DNA of 64,000 nt, from NCBI RefSeq assembly GCF_900176595.1, contig NZ_LT838813.1:62001-126000 (forward strand), written 5' to 3'. Below are positions 17,654 through 25,188 of this stretch, piece by piece (positions within the stretch are counted from its first letter, which is position 1; each line of letters opens with the position of its first letter). The notes under the pieces are model-generated. The model worked only from the letters and a program-made list of their open reading frames with translations, made no database searches and was not told where the DNA came from. The stretch is from Aquiflexum balticum DSM 16537 (GTDB taxonomy: Bacteria > Bacteroidota > Bacteroidia > Cytophagales > Cyclobacteriaceae). A program made the translations under genes and the position numbers.

Positions 17654-18982
17654 CTAATGGAACAGCGTAATAATGAAAATCACAGAAATTGCCGTAAGGG
17701 ATAAAATCAAAGTACCTAAACTGTGAGTCTTGTTTCCCTGTCGGATGGACATTCCTGAAAGTTGGGTGACTGCCCAGAAAAAACTGTCATTGGCATGGGA
17801 AATGGCCATAGCACCGGCACCGATTGACAAGACCGTAAACACTTTCATAGTTTCGGAATCCAATCCCAAGCTCACCAATAAAGGAGCAATGATCGATGCA
17901 GTGGTTATCATGGCAACTGTGGATGAACCCTGAGCTGTTTTCAAAGAAAAAGCAATCAAAAAAGGCAGAAATATACCCCAACTCGCTCCGCTCATATTTT
18001 GACTTACCAAATCACCTATTCCTGAATTTTGAAGCATTTTCCCAAACACCCCTCCTGCCCCGGTAATCAAAATAACAGGTGCTGCTATCCGAATAGCTTC
18101 CCCCATCCAACCACTGGCAGATAAGAGTTTGCGGTCAAATTTGGTAGGAAGTGTAAAAGATAAAACTGCCCCCAATAAAAGCGCAATGACTGGACTGCCC
18201 ACGAATTCAATAATAGAAACCCATTCACCATCCCCAAATGGTTTAGAGGGATATTTTGCAATTGACGCCAAGATAATCAGGACCAGTGGAACGATGACCG
18301 GAAGAAAGGATTTTGTAGCAGTCGGGGCTTTAGCCGCAACTGTATTCAAATCAATTTCCGCCAAAATAGGCTCTAAGGGGATTTTTGATACATATTTCTT
18401 GATAAAAAAATAAGCCGGAATAAGCGCAATCAAGCTGACGATTATCCCCCAAAAGATGATCATTCCCAAATCTGCTTCCAATATACCTGCTGTCGCAATT
18501 GGACCGGGAGTAGGCGGAACCAAAGAATGGCTGGCTGTAGCACCCAAAGCAACTGCAATAGTCGTAGCAGCGTAGGGTACCTTGCTTTTTAAGGAAAGAG
18601 ATTTGCTGATGGGATTCAGCATGATAAAGGTACTGTCTCCAAAAACAGGAATAGACAGGATATAACCACAGATGAGCATGGCCTTGGTGACTGATTTCTG
18701 ACCAATCCAAGAGAGAATCTTTTCCGCTATGACCAAAGCCCCTCCGGTTTTTTCCAGGAAGGTCCCCATAATCACCCCTAATAGAATCAATAAGCCTATA
18801 TTTCCCAAAACACCCCCAAAACCATCAGAAATAGATTTAAGGATAAGTTCTGTCGACATCCCTGAAACCAATCCATACACAATGGCACCAACAAAAAGGG
18901 CTAAAAATGGATGGATATCAAATTTGACAATGGCCACTAATATCAGTACCAAGGCGAAGAGGATTGTCAAAAGTATCAGCAT
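17654..18982 (-). CDS. GntP family permease (gluconate:H+ symporter type)
   Basis: A 442-residue, very hydrophobic protein with about 12 membrane segments. Features typical of the GntP/GntT family are GGVLGNIGLLILLGVIMG near 55-72, SLVPPTPGP near 150, AQGSSTVAMITT near 350 and SHANDSFFW near 400. It transports gluconate or a related sugar acid with protons across the inner membrane. It converges with the SDR gene (7 bp between stops). A -7 box TATCTTTT lies 22 bp upstream of the start. Confidence 0.9.
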   Translation of the reverse strand: MLILLTILFALVLILVAIVKFDIHPFLALFVGAIVYGLVSGMSTELILKSISDGFGGVLGNIGLLILLGVIMGTFLEKTGGALVIAEKILSWIGQKSVTKAMLICGYILSIPVFGDSTFIMLNPISKSLSLKSKVPYAATTIAVALGATASHSLVPPTPGPIATAGILEADLGMIIFWGIIVSLIALIPAYFFIKKYVSKIPLEPILAEIDLNTVAAKAPTATKSFLPVIVPLVLIILASIAKYPSKPFGDGEWVSIIEFVGSPVIALLLGAVLSFTLPTKFDRKLLSASGWMGEAIRIAAPVILITGAGGVFGKMLQNSGIGDLVSQNMSGASWGIFLPFLIAFSLKTAQGSSTVAMITTASIIAPLLVSLGLDSETMKVFTVLSIGAGAMAISHANDSFFWAVTQLSGMSIRQGNKTHSLGTLILSLTAISVIFIITLFH

Positions 18983-19004
18983 TTGGGTTTTATGGTTTGG
19001 TTTG

Positions 19005-19012
19005 AAAAGATA
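19005..19012 (-). promoter_or_regulatory. candidate -7 box of the GntP gene
   Basis: The minus strand reads TATCTTTT, 7/8 to TAnnTTTG, at a distance from the start like that of the other candidates in this window. Confidence 0.35.
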
Positions 19013-19097
19013 GGTTAAATTAAGAAAATAAAGGAGTTATTTAAGTCTTCATTCCAATAATCCATCTTAGTACACGCATCCAATTAAAATAAACTTA

Positions 19098-19946
19098 TCA
19101 ATTACGGTTTTTAAAAATCGCTCTGAATGACTGGGGGTTTGTCTTTTTTTCCTTTTTGAATACCCTATTAAAATGTGTTACAGTTTGGAAGCCTACCTCA
19201 TATGCGATCTCGGACACATCCTTTTCTGTTCCGATAAGCCATCTGGCAGCATGTTCGATACGCAATTTATTAAGATAGGTGATAAAAGTATGACCCATGG
19301 TCCTTTTAAACCAACTGCAGAAATAGGTAGGAGTCATGTGCATCATCATCGCCATAATATCCAATTCCAAAGGCTCGTGATAATGTTCATGCAAAAACTT
19401 CTTTACCTGCTCCATCCTACCAAGTTCTTTGGAAATCGTATTTTGAGTTTGAATTTCACTATTTGATAATCGAATCTTTTCTGAAATAGCTAATTTTTCA
19501 AGGATTTCAAAAAGCACATACAATTGCCGGTTGGAAGTTAAGAACTCAAATTCAAGCATCTTTTTGACCAACTCATTATCCGGAGAAGGAAAATGAAAAC
19601 CATTTTTAGCCTGACAAATAAACTCGCTCAAATTTCTGAGTTCTGGAAAAAAGTTGATCAGGATAATTGGGAACTGAAAGACCAATGCTTTTTGAATTTT
19701 TGAAACTTGTTCTCCTTGCGAAACCCAAGAATGGGGCAAATTTTCACCCAGCAATACCAAATCACCTTCCTTAAATGAGCTGATATTGTCCCCGACATAT
19801 CTGATACCCCTACCCTGAATGATATAGGTCAATTCCACTTCAGGATGATAATGCCATTGATGTGGAAATCCCTCAGTTTCCAGTTTCAGAAATTGAAATG
19901 ATTTTTGAAGGGATAAATCGGGAATCAGTTCGAGTTTTGGCCTCAT
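19098..19946 (-). CDS. AraC family transcriptional regulator with cupin sensor
   Basis: A 282-residue regulator. Residues ~15-110 are a cupin sensor (HQWHYHPEVELTYI, GRGIRYVG, GDLVLLGENLPHSW), as in sugar-responsive AraC proteins. The C-terminal ~100 residues hold two helix-turn-helix motifs (MAMMMHMTPTYFCSWFKR and VSEIAYEVGFQTVTHFNRVF). It is divergent from the PhyH gene across a 124-bp gap, so PhyH and the following PLC-like gene are plausible targets, as is the GntP gene downstream. Confidence 0.9.
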   Translation of the reverse strand: MRPKLELIPDLSLQKSFQFLKLETEGFPHQWHYHPEVELTYIIQGRGIRYVGDNISSFKEGDLVLLGENLPHSWVSQGEQVSKIQKALVFQFPIILINFFPELRNLSEFICQAKNGFHFPSPDNELVKKMLEFEFLTSNRQLYVLFEILEKLAISEKIRLSNSEIQTQNTISKELGRMEQVKKFLHEHYHEPLELDIMAMMMHMTPTYFCSWFKRTMGHTFITYLNKLRIEHAARWLIGTEKDVSEIAYEVGFQTVTHFNRVFKKEKKTNPQSFRAIFKNRN

Positions 19947-20046
19947 TGACTTATATTACTATCATCTACCTATTATTTCTTAAAATTAGTGCAATATACG
20001 TTAATCAAAACATAAAATCAGATAAATGAAATTCTGCTAACTATGG

Positions 20047-20054
20047 TAATTTTG
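20047..20054 (+). promoter_or_regulatory. candidate -7 box of the PhyH gene
   Basis: TAATTTTG matches the TAnnTTTG consensus exactly, 16 bp before the start codon, in the divergent gap between the AraC-type regulator and the dioxygenase. No clear TTG box is seen about 20 bp upstream, which would fit an activator-dependent promoter. Confidence 0.45.
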
Positions 20055-20070
20055 TATAAACCAATAGACC

Positions 20071-20874
20071 ATGAACTTCCCTTTACTCCAAGAAACCTAT
20101 CCTGTCTCAGACGAAGCAAAAGCATTTTATCTGGAAAACCGCTTTATCAAACTTAAAAATGTATTGAGTCCTGAGGTGATCGCCCATTTCAATGAGATCA
20201 TCAGTAAGGAAGTGGACAAACTGAACAAGCAAAAAGCTCCTTTAGATGAAAGGGATACTTACGGCAAAGCATTTTTGCAGATATTCAATCTTTGGAGGGA
20301 AAATGTGGAAGTGGCCAAGTTGGTCCTGAGTAAAAGGTTGGGACAGATCGCTGCAGACTTGATGGATTGTGAGAGAGTCAGGATTTACCACGATCAGGCA
20401 TTGTTCAAAGAGCCGGGAGGAGGAATCACTCCCTGGCATGCAGACCAATACTATTGGCCGATCGATACCGACAAGACCATCACTGCTTGGATTCCTTTAC
20501 AGGAGACACCCCTCGAAATGGGGGCATTGGAATTTTCGGCAAAAAGTCATCAGATTGTATTTGGAAGGGAATTGGCCATAGGAGACGAATCAGAGGTTCA
20601 GATTAAAAAAAATCTCCGCATCAATAATTTTGAGCATGTCATTGAACCTTTTGATTTGGGCGAGGTCAGTTTTCATTCTGGTTGGGTTTTTCACAGGGCC
20701 GGAGCCAATCAAACCGATCAGGTCAGAAAAGTAATGACCATTATCTACATGGATGCCAAATCCAAACTCAAAAACCCGGAAAATGCCAATCAGATCAATG
20801 ACTGGAATACCTGGTGCCCCGGGGCAGAGATAGGTAAGGAGATTGATAGCCCTTTGAATCCCGTTGTAGAATAG
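20071..20874 (+). CDS. phytanoyl-CoA dioxygenase (PhyH) family protein
   Basis: A 267-residue Fe(II)/2-oxoglutarate dioxygenase of the PhyH family. The iron ligands are the HAD of TPWHADQYYW (near 127-129) and the His of SGWVFHRAG (near 208). An Arg a few residues after the second His would bind 2-oxoglutarate. Bacterial members hydroxylate varied small molecules, so the substrate is open. It is transcribed away from the AraC regulator and followed 57 bp later by a secreted PLC/GDPD-like gene. Confidence 0.88.
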   Translation: MNFPLLQETYPVSDEAKAFYLENRFIKLKNVLSPEVIAHFNEIISKEVDKLNKQKAPLDERDTYGKAFLQIFNLWRENVEVAKLVLSKRLGQIAADLMDCERVRIYHDQALFKEPGGGITPWHADQYYWPIDTDKTITAWIPLQETPLEMGALEFSAKSHQIVFGRELAIGDESEVQIKKNLRINNFEHVIEPFDLGEVSFHSGWVFHRAGANQTDQVRKVMTIIYMDAKSKLKNPENANQINDWNTWCPGAEIGKEIDSPLNPVVE

Positions 20875-20931
20875 TGAGCAAATATTACCAAAAATTAACT
20901 TTCAAGAAGCATTTTTTTTACAATTCCAGTT

Positions 20932-21708
20932 ATGAAAAAAATTCTCTTCCTCATCCTTTGTTCTTTTTTGGTTTTCCAATTTTCTATAGCCCAGGAACGC
21001 AAATCCTTTAAACTCCATTCCCACAACGACTATCTAAGAAAAGTCCCTTTTTGGGAAGCATTCGGAGCAGATTGCGCTTCTATTGAAGCAGATGTGATTC
21101 TTCAGGATGGGGAACTGATGGTAGCCCATGAAAGGGCAACTATCAAAAAAGAAAGGACTTTGAAAAGCTTATACCTTGCTCCTATCCAAAAGGCTAAAGA
21201 ACTTAGTCTAGTAGATGAGTTTGGATTTCACTTAATGATTGACATCAAAACCGAAGCCTATGCCACTTTGGAGCTATTGGTCAAACAGTTGAAAGAATTT
21301 GAACCGATGTTATATTCACCCGCCAATCAAAACGGGTTGAAGATCATCGTGTCAGGAAACAGGCCGAAAGTGGAAGATTATAATGATTATCCCTCTTGGA
21401 TACTTTTTGATTATCAAAGTAGGATCTTGAATGATCAGCTTCCTTGGGGAAAGATCGGAATGGTCAGTTTGAATTTCCGGCAGTTTTCTGTTTGGAACGG
21501 AGAAGGAAGTATTGTCGAACGGGAAAAGGAAAAGCTGATTTCTTTTATCCAACAGGTACATAACTTTGGAAAACCGGTAAGATTTTGGGGTACTCCCGAT
21601 TCACAATCAGCCTGGAAAGCATTTTATGACCTTGGCATAGACTATATCAATACGGACATGCCCTACGAAGCAGATCAATACTTAAGCAATCTGGATAAAA
21701 ACTTTTGA
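20932..21708 (+). CDS. secreted PI-PLC/GDPD superfamily protein
   Basis: A 258-residue protein with a signal peptide (cleavage near AQER, 21). The start of the TIM barrel, LHSHNDYLRKVPF, and the metal-binding pair IEADV...MVAHE match the uncharacterised branch of the phosphatidylinositol phospholipase C/glycerophosphodiester phosphodiesterase superfamily that includes AIM6-like proteins. It is probably a periplasmic phosphodiesterase; the substrate is unknown. It may be co-transcribed with the PhyH gene. Confidence 0.78.
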   Translation: MKKILFLILCSFLVFQFSIAQERKSFKLHSHNDYLRKVPFWEAFGADCASIEADVILQDGELMVAHERATIKKERTLKSLYLAPIQKAKELSLVDEFGFHLMIDIKTEAYATLELLVKQLKEFEPMLYSPANQNGLKIIVSGNRPKVEDYNDYPSWILFDYQSRILNDQLPWGKIGMVSLNFRQFSVWNGEGSIVEREKEKLISFIQQVHNFGKPVRFWGTPDSQSAWKAFYDLGIDYINTDMPYEADQYLSNLDKNF

Positions 21709-21723
21709 ATTTCACAGCTACCG

Positions 21724-21765
21724 ATATCAGCGTAAATCCATTAAATCAGCGTCATCTGCGTGCAA
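21724..21765. repeat. dispersed short repeat (ATCAGCGT...AATCAGCGTCATCTGCG type)
   Basis: The segment contains ATCAGCGTAAATCC and AATCAGCGTCATCTGCGTG, an internally redundant non-coding sequence often found between genes in this phylum. A relative using ATCACAGATT and CGCAGATTT occurs at 33612-33677. No function is known to me. Confidence 0.5.
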
Positions 21766-21857
21766 AAAAAACGGATAAATCAGGCCCGACAGATAGTTTG
21801 AGAAAACATTAGAATCGACCAAATCAATTGCCTTCACTTGTTTGACTCCTATGCCAA

Positions 21858-22334
21858 TTAAGTTAATTTCTCAATTATGTCAACATGCTCTGGCCATTTT
21901 TCCAACAATTCCTCTTCACCATACAACTTGAAATCCCTGAAATCAAAACCGGGGGCAACCATACAGGAAACCAAAGCATAAGAATTCTCCTCTTCAACGG
22001 TTGAACCAAAAATCACCCCCTCCGGAACCAATTGTTGGGGTTGATGACCTTTTGAATCCACTGGCCCAACCAATAATTTTTCATAGCCACTGTCAGACAA
22101 GAGGTGAACGGTAAGGGGACTCCCTTCATGATGGAACCATATTTCTTCCCCGGCAATACTGTGGAACTTAGAAATATCAGATGAGGTCAAAAGAAAGTAG
22201 ATAGAAGTCACCAAAGATCTGGAACCATTTGGAGTTTCAACAGCTGAATTTGCCCGGTAAGTTTCTGAATAAAACCCTCCCTCAGGATGAGGTTTCAAGT
22301 TCAATGCTTCAACGAGTTGTTGGATACGATTCAT
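21858..22334 (-). CDS. cupin_5 (DUF985) family protein
   Basis: A 158-residue cupin protein of the DUF985 family. Typical segments are LNLKPHPEGGFYSETYR at the N-terminus, SIYFLLT, FHSIAGEEIWFHHEGSP with the cupin His residues, and VAPGFDFRDF near the end. Structures of the family show a beta-barrel; the activity is unknown. I use the ATG at 22334 because conservation begins at MNRIQQLVEAL; an in-frame ATG 51 bp upstream would add an unusual tail. It is divergent from the first ncRNA gene. Confidence 0.85.
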   Translation of the reverse strand: MNRIQQLVEALNLKPHPEGGFYSETYRANSAVETPNGSRSLVTSIYFLLTSSDISKFHSIAGEEIWFHHEGSPLTVHLLSDSGYEKLLVGPVDSKGHQPQQLVPEGVIFGSTVEEENSYALVSCMVAPGFDFRDFKLYGEEELLEKWPEHVDIIEKLT

Positions 22335-22415
22335 TTGCAAGTGTTTAATGGTTAAAGATACCATAATTTCCAAAAAAGAACCCAAACTGTTTCCGACTGA
22401 ATGGCACTTTAAGTA

Positions 22416-22424
22416 TGTGGATAA
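22416..22424. promoter_or_regulatory. conserved TGTGGATAA box upstream of ncRNA copy A
   Basis: TGTGGATAA is the reverse complement of the DnaA-box sequence TTATCCACA. It is part of a longer block (22414-22436) that recurs with two or three changes at 23774-23796, exactly 91 bp before the -7 box of each ncRNA copy, although the sequence between is poorly conserved. It may be a DnaA or other regulator site, or only a remnant of the duplication. Confidence 0.4.
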
Positions 22425-22506
22425 CTTTGTGATTTCTATGAAATATATGTGGGAAAATTGTGGAGAAAAAAGTATAAATATTATTGATAAACAGGTTATT
22501 AAATGC

Positions 22507-22514
22507 TAGCTTTG
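22507..22514 (+). promoter_or_regulatory. -7 promoter box of ncRNA copy A
   Basis: TAGCTTTG matches TAnnTTTG exactly. TTG lies 20 bp upstream (in ATTGATAAAC), as expected for the housekeeping promoter of Bacteroidota. It predicts transcription from about 22520. Confidence 0.6.
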
Positions 22515-22519
22515 ATTAT

Positions 22520-22812
22520 ATCAAGTGAGAGATAAAAGGCTGAAAGTAAAATTTCAGACAACGATCCAAAACTCGTGATGAAGGTACAAAGGGGCTGATA
22601 CTTCAAAGTTGAAAGTCTGAGATGGTTTACCACAGAAATACTGGAATCAAGGCGCAAAATCGAAAGGTGGAGATTGCTAGAGTTTGAAATCTAAAGTTAA
22701 GCACTCGGGCAACTGGGGAAATGTCATAATAACTGCAGCTTGGCATGGTTTGAGGACTATGGTTTTCAAGTCATGGAGCGGGAAAAATTCGAAAGAGTTT
22801 TTCCCGTTTTTG
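22520..22812 (+). ncRNA. candidate structured ncRNA, copy A
   Basis: A stretch with no useful open frame that recurs at 23880-24172 with about 93% identity and no net length difference (constant offset of 1360 bp). It has its own promoter and ends in a strong terminator. Visible hairpins are CTGAAA/TTTCAG (22540-22557), ACGA/TCGT (22561-22576), and a stem formed by TCTG/CAGA (22616-22619 with 22633-22636) that continues as TGG/CCA around a TTTA loop. In the last stem, T22623-A22632 is C-G in copy B, a compensatory change, and the C of ACGA becomes T in copy B, keeping a G-U pair. I see no marks of RNase P RNA, tmRNA, SRP RNA or a typical 6S RNA. Ends are predicted. Confidence 0.65.
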
Positions 22813-22817
22813 TTTTT
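22779..22817 (+). terminator. terminator of ncRNA copy A
   Basis: CGGGAAAAA (22779-22787) pairs with TTTTTCCCG (22798-22806) around a 10-base loop and is followed by TTTTTGTTTTT. The T-tract direction sets the + strand for the ncRNA. Confidence 0.8.
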
Positions 22818-22945
22818 ACCCAACTGATTTTACAGCTTCGACAGCCCAAGCGAAATATAAGAAGATTCCAAACTAAGAAAACACGTTTATTGGAGGTCTA
22901 TTAAAACCATTCCTCTGAGAGAATAAAAACAATAAGAAAAAATTG

Positions 22946-22986
22946 AAGAAGCCCTATGAAATATGGTTCATAGGGCTTCTTTTTTC
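22946..22986. terminator. bidirectional terminator beside the peroxiredoxin gene
   Basis: A 15-bp perfect stem (22946-22960 with 22967-22981, core GAAGCCCTATGAA) with loop ATATGG has T-runs on both strands. It ends the minus-strand peroxiredoxin transcript and could also stop read-through from ncRNA copy A. Confidence 0.85.
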
Positions 22987-23000
22987 TAATCAAAAATAGT

Positions 23001-23648
23001 TTAAATATCCTTTTTTGCGAGGTAGAAATCTACCATTTCATAATCACTTGCTTCTCTTTCGATCATTTCGGCTACAGTTTTTGGCGGCGGAACAATCACT
23101 TTCTGACCAGGTCTCCAATCCAATGGCATGGCTACCTTATATTTGTCTGCGGTCTGAAGGGCTATCAAAACTCTTTTGATTTCATCCATATTCCTACCAA
23201 CATTCAAAGGATAGTACATGATCAGTCTTATTTTTCCGGTCGGATCTATAAAGAATACGGCTCTGACCGCAGCAGTTTCGCTTTCCCCAGGTTGCAACAT
23301 ACCGTAGAGTTTTGAAACTTTCATGTCGATATCGGCAATGATCGGAAATTCAAACAAAACCCCGGTATTCTTCTTGACATTGTTTACCCAGGCAATATGC
23401 GAGTGAATGGAATCAATGCTCAATCCAATCAACTTGGCATCATGCTCATCAAAGAATTTTTGTTCCAAAGCAAAACCGCTCATTTCTGTGGTACAAACAG
23501 GAGTGAAATCAGCAGGGTGGGAAAACAGGACTGTCCAGCTGTCTTTAATATATTGCGAAAACTGTATAGGACCCGTTGTAGTCATCGCTTTAAAATCAGG
23601 GGCCAGATCCCCAATTCTTGGCATAGTAAATACTTCTTGTTCATTCAT
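23001..23648 (-). CDS. 1-Cys peroxiredoxin (Prx6 type)
   Basis: A 215-residue peroxiredoxin. The peroxidatic cysteine is C52 in FTPVCTTEMSGF, preceded by SHPADFT, and the C-terminal dimerisation domain (DWRPGQKVIVPPP) is that of the Prx6 subfamily. There is no resolving Cys in the usual place, so a 1-Cys mechanism with an external thiol is likely. It reduces hydrogen peroxide and organic peroxides in the cytoplasm. The gene stands alone between two + strand ncRNA copies and ends at a strong bidirectional terminator. Confidence 0.92.
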   Translation of the reverse strand: MNEQEVFTMPRIGDLAPDFKAMTTTGPIQFSQYIKDSWTVLFSHPADFTPVCTTEMSGFALEQKFFDEHDAKLIGLSIDSIHSHIAWVNNVKKNTGVLFEFPIIADIDMKVSKLYGMLQPGESETAAVRAVFFIDPTGKIRLIMYYPLNVGRNMDEIKRVLIALQTADKYKVAMPLDWRPGQKVIVPPPKTVAEMIEREASDYEMVDFYLAKKDI

Positions 23649-23775
23649 GATTATATGTTTTTTTATCCTTTACTAAAATTTTGATAATCAAATATCAGGT
23701 TAACTAAACTTTCTAAAGGAGACAAAAGTCACAATAAGGATTAATATTCCATAGGTAAAATCTATGGCTCATATA

Positions 23776-23784
23776 TGTGGATAA
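23776..23784. promoter_or_regulatory. conserved TGTGGATAA box upstream of ncRNA copy B
   Basis: This is the second occurrence of the box at 22416-22424, at the same spacing to the -7 element. Here it also lies upstream of the divergent peroxiredoxin gene. Confidence 0.4.
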
Positions 23785-23866
23785 CTATGTGATTTCAGCT
23801 GAAAATTGGTGGGAAAGTTGTTGAAAAATAACTTGGTAATAAATAGTATTTCAGTTAATTATCATC

Positions 23867-23874
23867 TAAATTTG
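23867..23874 (+). promoter_or_regulatory. -7 promoter box of ncRNA copy B
   Basis: TAAATTTG matches TAnnTTTG exactly, at the position equivalent to TAGCTTTG of copy A. The two variable bases differ while the fixed bases are kept, as expected for a functional promoter. The upstream TTG of copy A is not preserved. Confidence 0.55.
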
Positions 23875-23879
23875 ATTAT

Positions 23880-24172
23880 ATCAAGTGAGAGATAAAAGGC
23901 TGAAAGTAAAATTTCAGACAATGATCCAAAACTCGTGATGAAGGTGCAAAGGGACTGAAACTTTAGGGTTGAAAGTCTGAGACGGTTTACCGCAGAAGTA
24001 CTGAATTCAAGCCTCGAAACCGAAAGGTGGAGATTGCCAGAGTTTGAAATCTAAAGTTAAGCACTCGGGTAACTGGGGAAAAGTCATAATAACTGTAGCT
24101 TGGCATGGTTTGAGGACTATGGTTTTCAAGTCATGAAGCGGGAAAAATTCGAAAGAGTTTTTCCCGTTTTTG
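23880..24172 (+). ncRNA. candidate structured ncRNA, copy B
   Basis: Paralogue of copy A, with the same predicted length and about 20 substitutions. Differences cluster in two segments (about 23955-23977 and 24003-24017), while the 3' third, from GAAATCTAAAGTTAAGCAC to the terminator, is almost unchanged. In the TCTG/CAGA stem the pair is C23983-G23992, against T-A in copy A. It is read towards the frameshifted hydrolase gene, but a strong terminator separates them. Confidence 0.65.
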
Positions 24173-24178
24173 TTTTTT
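24139..24178 (+). terminator. terminator of ncRNA copy B
   Basis: The CGGGAAAAA/TTTTTCCCG stem is the same as in copy A (24139-24147 with 24158-24166), followed by TTTTTGTTTTTT. Confidence 0.8.
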
Positions 24179-24225
24179 GACTACTTCATAAAGATTTGCC
24201 AAATGCAAAAAGCCAATGGTACCCC

Positions 24226-25135
24226 ATGAAGATAAAACCAATATCCCATTTCAAAGACGAAATCAGGGATAGAGAATATTTTGAACATTGGGTAAAACAA
24301 CTTGAAAAAGCTAATCAAAGAAAATACGAGCGGATCGAGGTCAAAACATCACTTGGAATCACCCAAGTCTGGGGTTTAAATTCCGCTGATCCGAAACTGG
24401 AGACTTTAGTGATCTTCCCAGGCGCCAGGACGACAGCTTTGATTTGGGATTTTGATAGGGGTCTGGACAACCTGAACCAAAAAATTAGGATCTTTTTGGT
24501 AGAAACGAATGGTTTGCCAAATCTGAGCGATGGGACCACACCGGATATCAAAACCTTGGATTATGGAATTTGGGCCAATGAAGTTTTTGACAAGTTAGAA
24601 ATTAAAAAAGCATTTATTGCCGGAGCCTCATTTGGGGGATTGATCTGTATGAAACTTGGAATTACCAATCCTGGAAAAATAAAAGCAGCATTTCTTCTTA
24701 ATCCAGGCTGTCTTCAATTTTTTTTCACTCGGTTTGACAAACCTTTTCTATAACATTTTACCCATACTAAGTCCTAAACCTCGAAATGTTTTGAGATTTT
24801 TGGATAAGGCCATTTTTGCAAAGCCCAACCACCAACTCTCGCCCCATTCAGAGAAAATGCTGGTGGACTATGAAGTATTTGCTATCAGTCGCTATAAGGA
24901 CAATACCCAGAAACCTTACTACATGAACCAAGAACTAGCAAAAGTAAAAGTGGACACTTACCTCCTTCTAGGGGACAAGGACTTATTATTCCCATATCAA
25001 AAATCCATTGAAAATGCCAAGAAGCACATCAAACAGTTAAAGGACATCAAAATATTTCAAAATGTTGGGCATGGTATAGAAACCTATCCCCACGCCATGC
25101 AATATATCGGGGAAAGGATTAAAGAGGTTTCTTAG
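24226..25135 (+). pseudogene. alpha/beta hydrolase, frameshifted at a T8 run
   Basis: Two overlapping frames together encode one alpha/beta hydrolase of about 300 residues. The first frame (from ATG 24226) has the nucleophile elbow GASFGG and ends in TGA-free read-through to a stop at 24753. The second frame, entered at the T-run, carries the acid segment LLGDKDLLFP and the catalytic His of NVGHGIE. The frames meet at eight consecutive T bases (24718-24725); with seven the reading would be continuous (Q-F-F-S-L-G-L-T-N). It is either a recent inactivation, a phase-variable tract or a sequencing error. The second frame alone has no ATG at the junction. Confidence 0.75.
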
Positions 25136-25188
25136 CCCAAAGCTGTCTGCTGATTTTTAAAAAAAACAAACAATTTAGCTCTCGTCCG

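Noticed and set aside
22520-22812. ncRNA as a group II intron or RNase P RNA
   Set aside because: The final hairpin lacks the bulge of intron domain V, no reverse transcriptase is near, and the conserved GGAAAGTCC-type core of RNase P RNA is absent.
22414-23796. Possible replication origin because of DnaA-box-like sequences
   Set aside because: Only one exact 9-mer per copy is present, each within a duplicated ncRNA promoter block, with no box cluster, no DnaA or DnaN gene and no AT-rich unwinding element pattern.
24734-25135. Second half of the alpha/beta hydrolase as a separate gene
   Set aside because: It would have to start at a TTG inside the shared segment and lacks the nucleophile half of the fold; a frameshift at the T8 run explains it.
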